From Batillaria attramentaria (taxonomy: Eukaryota; Mollusca; Gastropoda; Batillariidae), in NCBI GenBank assembly GCA_018292915.2, contig JACVVK020000086.1, positions 1,667,501 to 1,731,500 on the forward strand: DNA of 64,000 nt, in the 5' to 3' direction. Numbering within the stretch: the first letter of the stretch is position 1; every line of letters starts with the position of its first letter. Shown piece by piece: positions 31,911-43,042 of this stretch. The position numbers were made by a program, and so were the translations under genes. The notes below the pieces were generated by a model. The model saw nothing but the letters and a program-made list of their open reading frames with translations. It was not told the origin of the DNA and did not search any database.

Positions 31911-32630
31911 GTTTCCACACTAGGCCGGCATCTCCATTTCTCGAAATAAAAATTATTACAGTTACATGAAGTGTTGCTGACTGAGACACCTGAGTTGTGC
32001 GTCGCGTGCAGGTAGGAACTGATTAAGTGTTGAGCACGGAGCATGTCAGCGTGTGACGGATGAGTGCCGGGGGCGACATGAGGCAAATTGAATCTTTCCT
32101 GTAACGACGGCCATCGTCACACAGCACCATAGCTAGTGTGGGTGATGGGTGAATGGCCGGTCAGTCTACAGTTACAATGTGTCCGTCAGTAAAAGCCGCC
32201 CATTCAAATATTTATCCACCCAGGAGCAACTGGAGCCAAGGTCCACGACTGGGTGAAAACTACTGTTCACTTCAAAATGGACATTTTTTTTACAGCTTGG
32301 CTGTCCCATAATCCTTGTTGGAATCTGATGGGTTCTGTTGTGGAGACAAACATCGCGACAGCCAATTTCGTTTTGACACACGTCGTTTTGTATATTGATG
32401 AATTCTGAAAACATTATGCTGAAAAACAAACAAACAAAACAAATGAATTTAGAAAGCAATTAAACATTCCGTCCTTATTTTCCGACTTTACTGTATGCCA
32501 GTGAATCAGTTTGAGGTTTAGTCCTGAAAAAAGGTACACATCCGTTTACTGTAATGTCAGTATCTGTATGGATTGTTTCAGTCATTTGACTGTGATGAAA
32601 CATGTTGGTTTATTAAGGCAGTAACTAAGG

Positions 32631-33074
32631 GTGGAGGTATGTACTACAACCGGCCTGATGTCAAAAGTAGGCCCAAGGGCCGTTACTTTGCCCACGTCAC
32701 GAGTTGTCTCCCGTCAGAGCCGACCAGAAGCACGGCCATGTCCCTGCAGAGTAGATGCCGCGGGCGACACCTTAAAATGTATCGTGTACTATTTTGCCAC
32801 GTGTCCGGTACAAAGTGTGTATGTCTTTAAATCTGAAAGAGAAGAACGTGAGGCTGCAAGATTTTCATCAGATCTCCCAGTGCAGACTGAATGGGGCCCG
32901 ACTGGACCACTAAAGCCTTCTAGTGAAGGTCTCTTCAAAATGTACAGTAGTTGCAGAAAGATGGACGAAGAGCAAGACACTAAGATGGGCATGGCAATAA
33001 TGAAGATATACGAAACTGTCAGTCACATGATGACGTGTGAGTGCCCGCAGGGTGTAGTAATGATGATGGAATAG
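32631..33074 (+). CDS. Uncertain 147-codon open frame
   Basis: The frame is open from 32631 to the TAG at 33072-33074. The central part is mixed and globular-looking (FKMYSSCRKMDEEQDTKMGM, then AIMKIYETVSHMMTCECPQ) with three cysteines. A possible acceptor (catcagatctcccag) lies inside it. There is no convincing partner exon or promoter, so it may be chance or an exon fragment. Not recognised. Confidence 0.22.
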   Translation: MEVCTTTGLMSKVGPRAVTLPTSRVVSRQSRPEARPCPCRVDAAGDTLKCIVYYFATCPVQSVYVFKSEREEREAARFSSDLPVQTEWGPTGPLKPSSEGLFKMYSSCRKMDEEQDTKMGMAIMKIYETVSHMMTCECPQGVVMMME

Positions 33075-34401
33075 AACGTAAAGCACGGGCTCCTGTTGAT
33101 GGATAGACGTCACCTCTGACGTGAGTGAGTGTTCCCTCAGTTAAGTGTGACGTTTTCGGTTACGACAAATTCAAAGTGTCATTTTTTTTTGTCCTCTTAC
33201 CTTGTTGTAAATCTGCCTCTATGCAGCAGATGATTTTTACAGAAGTTTTTCTTCAGGCAGCCCCTTCCCAGTCCCCTAGTCCGAGGACCCGTTTCGTTTT
33301 CTCGAGGGTTGCTGAGGGCTGTCCGAGCTAGACCGTAACCAAACATGAACGATCACTTGATCCATGGGCATTCACTCAAATTCGTGGGACAAACTCCGTG
33401 GGAAAAGACGAGATCGTAGCCATGTTCTCGAATGTCAAACTTGTTCAACACGACACGAACACACCGACACGCACTACTGTGAACCTTAATTTCGGATGGC
33501 GGCTTGATTTGAAACGATGGTTGCCACACACACCTGTGACAAAATAAATCGTCTGACCTATCACCCTACAACGAACGCGGGAGCGGGGTTAACTGGACGA
33601 GCGTGTCCAGGTCGTTGTCAGCAAAGTAAATTGTCTCGTGCGGAGCGCAGAAATCATTTTGAGGCAAAATGTTATAGGAGGCGTCACAAGTCTCGTGGCA
33701 GGCTTAATCCAAGGGACAGTATCTGTTAGGCAGGGGAGACCATCCAGAAAAGGAAGTCACATAGCCCCGCAGGCTGACAAATATATAGTGCAGGCCTGTA
33801 TAGTGAACGCGGATGGGTCGTTTACTATCCCATGTGTAACATCCCTGTGCGTTTTGGCCACAACCATTTATTGTACACCAAATGCGACTTAATGCGTACG
33901 CACCAAGATCTGCTAGTGATGACCGTGACTGCCCAACAAATCCGTAGCTTCGACACGAGCTGAACCAAATTCCCGGAGGCCGGAAGGTGTTAAGTTCAGC
34001 TAAACTCACCGAGTTCTTTAGTGTCGCTTGCTAGTCGCAAATGGACTGCGCATTGAAATCGGCACTGAGCAGCAACAACAACACTAGTCACGCAAGACAT
34101 TCTCACGTTTAGCTGGATAATTTCGTTTTATCTTGTTATTGTGCTCCTTCGTTCCCGACCCACGCCCTGTTGTCTGATAGTCATGCATGAACCAAACACA
34201 GCAACTTCATATCGCTGAGCAAATTTAGGGGACGGCCATAGCACATTTCGTATCGCGCACGAGTAGCCAACGTTTTTGACTCCTTTTCGGTCAATTTAAT
34301 CCATACAGACTGAATACATTAATTATGATTTTATGTGTGTGTCACAGTGAGCTGGCCACTGGTGCACAAACCCAATCTTACTTGGAAGAAATTGACTGAA
34401 A
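33075..34401. other. Non-coding stretch
   Basis: No supported gene. A minus-strand donor-like word (ACTCG|GTGAGT at about 34015) has no coding partner. Confidence 0.35.
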
Positions 34402-35225
34402 CTAGCTGGACATCATGAATACAGCACTGGCTGGACATCATGAATACAGCACTGGCTGGACATCATGAATACAGCACGGGCTGGACATCATGAATACAGC
34501 ACTGGCTGGACATCATGAATACAGCACGGGCTGGACATCATGAATACAGCACGGGCTGGACATCATGAATACAGCACTGCTGGACATCATGAATACAGCA
34601 CGGGCTGGACATCATGAATACAGCACTGGCTGGACATCATGAATACAGCACGGGCTGGACATCATGAATACAGCACTGGCTGGACATCATGAATACAGCA
34701 CGGGCTGGACATCATGAATACAGCACTGGCTGGACATCATGAATACAGCACGGGCTGGACATCATGAATACAGCACTGGCTGGACATCATGAATACAGCA
34801 CGGGCTGGACATCATGAATACAGCACTGGCTGGACATCATGAATACAGCACGGGCTGGACATCATGAATACAGCACTGGCTGGACATCATGAATACAGCA
34901 CGGGCTGGACATCATGAATACAGCACTGGCTGGACATCATGAATACAGCACGGGCTGGACATCATGAATACAGCACTGGCTGGACATCATGAATACAGCA
35001 CGGGCTGGACATCATGAATACAGCACTGGCTGGACATCATGAATACAGCACGGGCTGGACATCATGAATACAGCACTGGCTGGACATCATGAATACAGCA
35101 CGGGCTGGACATCATGAATACAGCACTGGCTGGACATCATGAATACAGCACTGGCTGGACATCATGAATACAGCACTGGCTGGACATCATGAATACAGCA
35201 CTGGCTAGACGTCATGAATACAGCC
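34402..35225. repeat. 25-bp satellite array, 33 copies
   Basis: The unit contains ggctggacatcatgaataca. The total of 824 bp equals 33 units with one missing base (near 34,580). Units of type ctgg and cggg alternate through most of the array, giving a 50-bp higher-order period. The first and last units are diverged (ctag and ctagacg). Every frame contains stops, so it is not coding. Confidence 0.95.
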
Positions 35226-35588
35226 TGAGCAGATGCCATTTCCTTGGATCATGATCATTTTAGGGGTCAGTTTGTTGTATACAAACAAATAATAAGTTTA
35301 GTCGACAGTTCAGCTATTTGAGATCCTGCTCACGATTTCAATAAACAATCCCCTTTTTATGATGGTTTAGTAGACTAGGTTGGTCTGAATCTGCAGACAA
35401 AATAGCATCACGAGGTGAAACAAATGAAGACGCGATGGACCGTAAATTAGCGAGGTGACCATTGGTCAATGTCACGTGTCACAGGACGCGCCGCGCGACG
35501 CAGGGAGCAAGCATACATTACTCCCCCTGCGGATTGCGCCCCCTGTCTGGTCGTATGAAGTTTGGCATGTCGCGAAAGCGGTCAAACT

Positions 35589-35590
<2 letters not shown>

Positions 35591-35670
<80 letters not shown>
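35591..35670. repeat. Compound (GT)n-(GA)n microsatellite
   Basis: About 19 GT units followed by about 20 GA units. Confidence 0.9.
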
Positions 35671-35673
<3 letters not shown>

Positions 35674-35736
35674 ACTACTTCTGTACATGTATTTCCATAC
35701 TTCCATATTTCCATAATTCTCCATACCATTTTTTCA

Positions 35737-35942
35737 CACACAATCCATGGTCCTTGTCACCAAAGGATGGGTGTTGTGATTGCTAATTTTCACTATTCTT
35801 TTTTGTTCTTTTCTGCCCAACATTTTTTTTTTTTTTTTCACACACAGTCCATGGTCTTCTGTCACCTAAGGATGGGTGTTGTGATAATTTTGCTATTTTT
35901 TTCTGGTCCTTTTCTCGCCCACCTTTTTTTTTTTTTTTTTTT
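35737..35942. repeat. Tandem duplication of a pyrimidine-rich block
   Basis: Two copies of about 100 bp, each with cacaca(g/a)tccatggtc, then aaggatgggtgttgtga and a T-rich end. They sit just upstream of the hammerhead-like motif and may be part of the same element. Confidence 0.7.
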
Positions 35943-36018
35943 TTCCGCGCCGTGTATGTCAGTACGTCCGCAGAGTTACCTTTTGCTTGTTTGTTGAAGT
36001 TATGTCCCATTCGTTTAT

Positions 36019-36050
36019 GTCCTGAAGAAGGCGTAAGCCGAAACGTCGAC
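36019..36050 (+). ncRNA. Hammerhead-ribozyme-like core motif
   Basis: CTGAAGA (36022-36028) matches the core CUGANGA. It is followed by a GGC/GCC hairpin with a GTAA loop and then GAAAC (36040-36044) and GTC (36045-36047), the order of a type I hammerhead. Three bases either side (GTC and GAC) could form a minimal stem I. One extra A between CTGAAGA and the hairpin breaks the ideal core. Such motifs are known in Penelope-like retroelements. Confidence 0.3.
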
Positions 36051-36589
36051 CTGTGCCGTCCTTTGTCAAAGTTAAGTGGTTTCTGTCCCTTTTGTGTCGC
36101 TTTTATTTACTTCTGTACAGCTCTGGTTGGGGGCCCAAACGCAAGGAACGCCGTATTCATCATGATTTGACTTTAACACCAAGCTAGCAACGGTGACTAT
36201 CTCACGTAATCGTATTTCCAATCAAACAAAATGGAAGAGTGTCGGACACCATGCAAATAACACGATTAGTGTGGTAATGTGGTTCTCATAATCCGAAATG
36301 TTTAGGTTCCACCTTATATATACACAGGTTACATCGTCTTACACGATGTATATTTCAGTCAGCATAAGATTCGCTACTTCTGATGAATCACCACTGGAAA
36401 GATAAAGCTTACTACGACCGTTTTGAAGCCACGCTAGGTAACCACAGGTCTTACTACAGTGGCGTAGATAAATCTATTCTGTTATTGTGGAATCCTCTTA
36501 GATCTCAGGTCTGTGCGGGTCCAGGATAACTGTCGTCAAGTTGTTTTAAAGACGTGCGTATCAGTCTGCACTGCTTATGAGCAGAGACG

Positions 36590-36590
<1 letters not shown>

Positions 36591-36638
<48 letters not shown>
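36591..36638. repeat. (GT)n microsatellite
   Basis: About 24 GT units. Confidence 0.9.
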
Positions 36639-36639
<1 letters not shown>

Positions 36640-36828
36640 ATTTCATCCAGAATCATGACTGATACAATCATGTGTAAATCAGTGTCTCAGGAAGCTACTG
36701 AATTTCTTGCATTTCATTGACAAAACAATATTTCAGTATCTTAGCTTTAGTTGTCAAGGTAAGTGGCCACATGCCACTTTGAGTCCGCCTCCCTCCCTTT
36801 TACTGTTGTTATCCTGCCCATGTATCAG

Positions 36829-37029
36829 GCCGAGAACTATGCTTCAGAACACCAGGGACGGAACAGAGAAACATGGCCGGCTGACAAGCGGTCTGAGGAG
36901 GACGATCTCTCACGAGAAGCGTGGATTAAGAGCAACATGGTCCCCGCTTGTCGCTACCGGTGGTCGTGGGACTGTCCTTTCGCATTGTCTGCTCCACGAC
37001 ATAACTCTAACGCACACGTGAATTACCAG
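36829..37029 (+). CDS. Probable exon of an unidentified gene
   Basis: 201 nt (67 codons), phase 0 at both ends. The acceptor follows the pyrimidine tract cttttactgttgttatcctg and the donor is TACCAG|GTGATG. The product is hydrophilic and Trp/Arg-rich, for example NRETWPADKRSEEDDLSREA and CRYRWSWDCPF, with two cysteines. Splicing to 37129 keeps the frame open. Not recognised. Confidence 0.42.
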
Positions 37030-37128
37030 GTGATGTAAAAGAGCTGGCAATTAGACCGCATCACTTGCGTCTGAATCATCAAACGAGTCCTCCCCCTTCA
37101 TCCGAGCTGCCTCCCTTCCACCCTTCAG

Positions 37129-37242
37129 GAGCCCTCAGTCAGTCAGCGGCACCTGCAGGATTCTTCGGCGACTGTGTTTCGGAATTTTCGATTTCTTTTG
37201 CTCCAGCATTTTTGCACATTTTTTCTGGCTTTTTTGCTGTAA
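37129..37242 (+). CDS. Possible terminal exon ending inside a SINE
   Basis: The acceptor ccttccacccttcag gives phase 0, matching 36829-37029 across a 99-bp intron. It encodes 37 residues ending in a hydrophobic run (FFLAFLL) and TAA at 37240-37242. The last 20 or so bases lie in a SINE remnant, so the hydrophobic tail and stop would be SINE-derived. This could equally be chance. Confidence 0.28.
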   Translation, partial: EPSVSQRHLQDSSATVFRNFRFLLLQHFCTFFLAFLL

Positions 37243-37310
37243 GTCTCGTCTTTCACATCACCTTTATGTGGTGGAGAAGGACGTTAAACAACAAAACCAC
37301 CAACCAATGA
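37215..37310 (+). mobile_element. SINE 3' fragment
   Basis: ctcgtctttcacatcacctt, then gtggtggagaaggacgttaa and an A/C-rich tail. Diverged, no tRNA-like half. Confidence 0.65.
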
Positions 37311-38241
37311 ACCAAACAACCATTCTTCTACGCAGCCCGCCAAACACTCCAGGGCCTTTGACTTGAGCCCAAGCGACAATGTCCTTGCCATCTGACTCTG
37401 CATCCTGGTGCTTGGCCAACTCTTCCACTTCCTGTGGTCCTCTTCTTCACGTTCCCATCACTCGTGACATTAACACCTTTACAGCACCGATATCTGTCAG
37501 TTTCTTCTTCTTCTGCGTTCCCAGGATTCTGCCTCAGATGATTAGGTTGGTACCGGTGATGAAATATCTGTTAGCAAATATATACATGCAGCTTTAGCAA
37601 CACGTCAGTCCCATCGTAGTGAGAGAATTTACCTACTAGGACCCTGAATTCCCCCGGTTCTTTGAATGTGGACTGGTTTTCTGCATGAGTGACCGTAGTG
37701 TTAAGAAAAAAAAGATGTTTCACAAATGTTTTGTGATATAGATAGAGTCGCGTGGCACTTAGTGCGAAGAAAAAAGGCTTCAAAGGATGTCCCTGTTCAC
37801 TGATCCGAGCGTAAACAAACCTCCACATTCTTCTCTTTCACTGCCATCAGTACAATGTATTGCTGTCCTCAGGGGTCGGATTCCGCCTGGTCTGTGTGGG
37901 AGTGATGGATTCACTACACAGCCCGGGGCCCCACTCTCTCCACCCTTTTTTTTTTTTTTTCATGTTTGAGTCGTGGTGATGTGTTGCGTGGTGAGGACTC
38001 CACCCGACAATGGCGTATTGTGAAGCCCTGTAGGACGGCCCAGACTCCCGGCCAGCTAAAGTATAGGTTTGGGTAGCCACAAAGCGCCCTGATTATACAC
38101 CATGCTGTTTGTCGGGACAGGCACAGAACAGGGGTAAATGTGGACACAAGATGGAAGCTGAATTCACAACACACTGATATGATGGTGTTGCTAAACGTTC
38201 CACTCACGCTACTCCTCCCACTTTCTGTTGTAACTAAGAGA

Positions 38242-38311
<70 letters not shown>

Positions 38312-39681
38312 CGCCATCATAATTGTATTGGCAGTGCCACCTGGTTTTTGTTTCTTTGGTAATCAGTAAGAAACGCTGAAAGCAGCAACACTGCTTGTCA
38401 ACATAAATCCTCGATACTTTTCTGCAGCTTGTGGGGAAAAATGATAGTACTTGATAAGATTCGATGAACTTAACGCGGGCAGGAAACAGGAAGTATTGCT
38501 ATATAAATTTTACAAGTTCAGTCTACGAAAATGACATCACTCTAATTATAAGAAATCAATTCTTGCTGAAGGAGATCATCCAGTTATCAGTAAAGGAAGG
38601 ATGAAGTACACGAGAAGCATGCAGTGCTGCAACCATAGGCATAACCCAGATGGGAAATCACAGCAAAGAAAACCTTCCAAACCAAGTGCATCGCATGCTT
38701 GTCAAACTGATCCGGGGGATAACTACTGCAAATATTCCTAGTACTCCCGCACACTTCAAGCTCTCGATAACCAGATCACGGGTCAACGTTCAGGACACCC
38801 TGTTGACACCGATAACTTGTCACCCCGCCCCCTCCCGTTCCACAAGCTCTGTCAGTACTGCTGATACTGTCAGCATGATCCAGAAATGTCTTGTATGGAG
38901 ACTTCTCCAAACTGATGCTAAAGAATGAATCACGGTCAGCTAAGCTTGACCGCAAGTTGAATTGTGCCCCTGGCTGGGTCCACAGCTCTAAGTCTGGTAT
39001 AGTGTAGCGTGTGATGAGCACATTGGAGTAAGGTGGTGTGTACCTGCCGATTATCAGATCATGCTAGAACCTGCGAGATAGATCCCTTGTCTAAATACAG
39101 TGCCGGGCATTATAAATATCCCCCATTGAGAGTGTTTGCTCAGGCCACGTCGCTTGTCGTGTTAACGATGTTGTGGGGCTGATTTTTCCCTCTCTCCACC
39201 CGCGCTTTGTTTGCCAACTCTCGGAACGTGTCCATCATAAAAGGCTTATGAACATTTTAGAACAATGCTCGTGTAGTAAGAGAGACCGTGAGTACCATTA
39301 CGGGAAGTCTGTTTGTATGCTGGAACCACTGATAGCTATGTCCACCACAGACTTACAAGATATACAACCTCACCTTTATAAAAACATGCACATACACAGA
39401 ACCATGAACCTTACGGAATGGGAAATGAGTGCATGAGTACACGAGCCGTCACACGTGAAAAAGTCTTATAACAAACCAAAAGGGCCGATAAAATATGATT
39501 TCATTATCACTCGTGAATATGCATTTTCTGTGCAAGTGTGACTTCGAAACTTTTAGAGCACATTACACTATACACACGCAACCTTCAGCCTCTGTCACCG
39601 CCGGTAAAGAAAGAATACTGACGTGTGCAAAGGACGGTTCATGACATCTGTCTGTATTTGCTGAGAGTTATGGTGTTGTGT

Positions 39682-39738
<57 letters not shown>

Positions 39739-41237
39739 AGGAGGTGGAAAGCCCGGGGTGGAGGGTTCTTCCTTTGAGTCGTGGGCATATTGACTAAAGA
39801 AGGCAAGCGTTGCCGACATAGATATCATATTTCTTCTGCTGTGTAACTGTCAGCCGATCCGGTGACCAGCTTGCAGAGTTCGTCAGTTTGTCTGTCTGTC
39901 TGTCATCCACCTGGCCCCGTGTTCCTACACGTATCGCGATTGTATTTCCGTCCACCCACCCCACCTCTAATCCCTGCCCCGCCTCCCGCACCCTGATCAC
40001 CGCATCCAGGCCGGATGATTTAGGGTGGGGGTGGCTCGGGCCCATGCGTCTGTACTATCACATTGAGCATTCCTCGACCCGCCACCCGCCACCCCGCCCC
40101 GTCAACACGTGCGCTGTTGTGGTGCAAATAAGCTGCTTGGATCCGTGACAGGCCCGTTACACACACGGCCAGTGGTGCGTCTACATTACAACGGGCCGGG
40201 CTGCCCCCTAATTAGCAGGATCATTGATGAACTAGCAGGTAAAACCTGCCACGTAGTACACAGGTGAGGCCTGACTTCAAAGGTGCGGCACCGACCGTCT
40301 CGGGTAGTGGGGTGGTTGACACGGCAATGATACGCCGCTCACATCCCCCCAATGCCCGCCATACCCGGGCTAGATGGGCATGGCAGGAGGGCGGGTAGGG
40401 CTGGTTCACTGGGGATTACGTGCTGGCATATCACTATATGCTGCCAAAACCCACATGCCAGATGCCAAGGCGAAAGAAGGGGGGGGGGGGAATATGAGGG
40501 AGAGGGGCGGCAAAGCTCAGGTGGCTAAACGTCGGCCTCTCGATTAGTACAGTTCTTAATGCGATACAATGTTGTATACACTTTGCGCAAGCGGCCGAAC
40601 ATTCATCATCATTAGCTTGCTTTACGTCCTATGGCTTTTGGCCCTTAAGGACAAGTTGTTCCTGGCGTGTGACTTTGGCTGCTTGGCTAGGCGAGTGTCT
40701 TTGGGGTGTGTGAGGGCTGATTTGCTTAGCTTTGGTCAGCGTCAGAGGATCTTCACTTGGCTTTCAGATGCCTGGTCTGGGTTTGTTTTTCAGTGCCTCA
40801 GTCTGTTGCCGAACATTCAAATTCTACGACTGTTGTTATACTACTGGAGCGCTCAGTGTGGTCACCGCGTCATCGAATACGCTTCTGTTGGCTCAGTGCC
40901 AGCATCACTGTCCCGGTGCCTGAGTAGTGTTATGATGGATACCACGAGAACAGCTTAGAACGATGTGTGAACGTACAAATGGTAGCATTAGCCCCTTTAA
41001 ACTTTCTGAGGACCTTTTTTTCCGGTACCCTCATCATTGAACTCACCTGGGTGGTGGACAAAACATTTTAATGTACCTCGAAACACCCACGTACCTATCC
41101 TCATTTTGACCATTACAATATAGGACTGTCGTGTGGGAACTGACTACACAACAGAACGCCAGCGAACTGTCCACTCACGGGGCTCCATATATGTTATCAG
41201 GACCACTAGTGTCCTGTCTGCAGCAGCATCTCTACCC
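37311..41237. other. Non-coding stretch with two long dinucleotide tracts
   Basis: (CA)n at 38243-38309 and (GT)n at 39685-39736. Open frames at 38650-38928 and 39173-39436 have fair composition but no splice or promoter support. Confidence 0.4.
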
Positions 41238-41253
41238 CACATGCTCAGGGGAG

Positions 41254-41451
41254 CCGGTGTCGTAGAATATTTCGGAACCAGGATAAATCGGAACCGGTTT
41301 CCAAAAATCCTATGATATTTCAGAACCATTCCCATTTATCCCGCACAGAGTCAGGATAAATCGGAATGGTTCCGAAAAATCCTGACACCAGGGCCAGGAT
41401 AAATCGGAATGATCCCCATTCGTCCGGTTCCGAAATATCCTGTGACACCGG
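41254..41451. mobile_element. MITE with 26-bp inverted ends
   Basis: 41254-41279 and 41426-41451 are inverted copies with three mismatches, both containing ccggtgtc and atatttcggaacc. Internally the word aggataaatcggaa recurs three times. No ORF. Confidence 0.7.
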
Positions 41452-41617
41452 GATAGCCGAATGGTAGAGCGTAGGACTTTGAATGCTCGGATCGTGAGTT
41501 CGAATCCCGGCTGGGGCCAAATATTTGTGCTGGTCTTTTTCTCGTTACCCCGTCTTTGATATCACCCATACGTGGTGGAAAAGGACGTTAAACTCCCAAA
41601 CACCCACCCACCCACCT
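41448..41617 (+). mobile_element. SINE copy adjoining a MITE
   Basis: A-box region gccgaatggtagagcg, B box gttcgaatcccggc, then ggggccaaatatttgtgctg, gtggtggaaaaggacgttaa and an ACCC tail. An 11-bp word (cacatgctcag) precedes the MITE at 41238-41248 and follows the SINE at 41618-41628. Confidence 0.85.
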
Positions 41618-41947
41618 CACATGCTCAGACAGCAGAGACTGAACAGACATATCAATGACCAAAAGCTTCTGCAGAAAGTTGTCTTCGTCAGTAAAGCAGA
41701 ACAAGCTGGTCAAACCCAGCTTGAATTACTTGCAACTAATTCTTCTTAATCTAAATACCTTTCAACAGAACTCAGCTAAGATTCCTCAACTGAAATATGA
41801 GTTAAGAAAAATCTGTCACAGTTAGCTCGTCACGTGAACAAACAGCAGAATAAACCGAGTTGGCAATCAGCAAGCATGGTAAACTTGGTGTTAAATTGTT
41901 GAGGCGGAGTACGACAGTCACAGTCGAAGTGAATGAACGGCGAAAGG

Positions 41948-41970
41948 TGTGTGTGTGTGTGTGTGTGTGT

Positions 41971-42020
<50 letters not shown>
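41948..42020. repeat. Compound (GT)n-(GA)n microsatellite
   Basis: About 12 GT units, AAAA, then about 22 GA units. Confidence 0.9.
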
Positions 42021-42023
<3 letters not shown>

Positions 42024-42887
42024 TAGTGGAGGGTGGAGGATGTGACAAGTGAGTTTCCAAAGCGCAACAGTCACCAGTTTACGACTTGAGGTCTGTGTGA
42101 TCACGTACCCGTCTGCTCAAGATCAAATATCGCGGCCTGAACTCCAGGCTTTATCATAATGGTGGTCGTGGAAAGGTTTACTGTCCACCGTGGATCTGCT
42201 GGCGATGGAAATTGGGGATCAGGCGTCTGAATGGGGGAACCGTCCGCAGTGTAAGCTAAACATCAACAAAAAAGGAATGCCTCGTAATTGAAACCGGGTC
42301 AGCAATTCTGGAATGCAGGGTGTCGTGTTGGGAATGGGAGGTGAGTGCGAGCTTAGCTTAACATAGATATCAGGGAGTTGTTGGGGTTTTTTTTTTTTTT
42401 TTAAGTACTTTCAGATTCTTTCAGAAATTAGGCCAGTCGGTGTAGGTATGTGAAAGGGACACGCAACACTACACCAGCAGGGGTTCGTCACAAGTTTAAC
42501 GGTTCCGCCTTCTATGAATAGTTTTTTAAAAGTTACTAATAATATTGTTCATGCCTGTTGTTGAACAGTAATGCTATAAATTTGGACAGCTGAAACGCGA
42601 CCTTTTACAAAAAGTTCTTTTCTCCGGAAATTTACAACTTACTTTGACTTTCTATAGAAACCAAAATAGTAAAAGTGGTAAAAAAAAAAAATCAATTTTT
42701 GTGAAAATCCTACCTGACACGGTGTTGGTTCGCGCCATCCCACTGCCTCTACACAAACTGCACGAGAATTATAGGTGCCGGCACGGTAACGAAATTCATG
42801 TTTGTTTGGTGTTTTTTTTGTGGTTTTTTTTTTCGGTTACAAGACTCAAGGTGGTGATGGCGGTGGCTGGTCACGCGTTGGTGGTGT

Positions 42888-42987
42888 GTGCGTGCGTGCA
42901 GACTGAGCAAGCGTGTGTGTGCGTGCGTGTGTGTGCGTGCGTGTGTGTGTGTGTGTGCGTGTGTGCGTGCGTGCGTGCGTGCGTGTG

Positions 42988-43023
<36 letters not shown>

Positions 43024-43042
43024 TGTGTGCGCGCGCGCGCGC
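42888..43042. repeat. (GTGC)n/(GT)n/(GC)n complex microsatellite
   Basis: Mixed GTGC, GTGT and GCGC units over about 155 bp. Open in many frames, which explains the long Cys/Val and His/Thr-Ala ORFs here. Confidence 0.9.

Noticed and set aside
34402..35225. CRISPR-like array of short repeats
   Set aside because: Units are contiguous 25-bp repeats with no unique spacers, in an animal genome. It is a satellite.
40569..40958. 129-codon plus-strand frame with hydrophobic segments
   Set aside because: No acceptor, donor, promoter or polyadenylation signal fits, and codon composition looks random.
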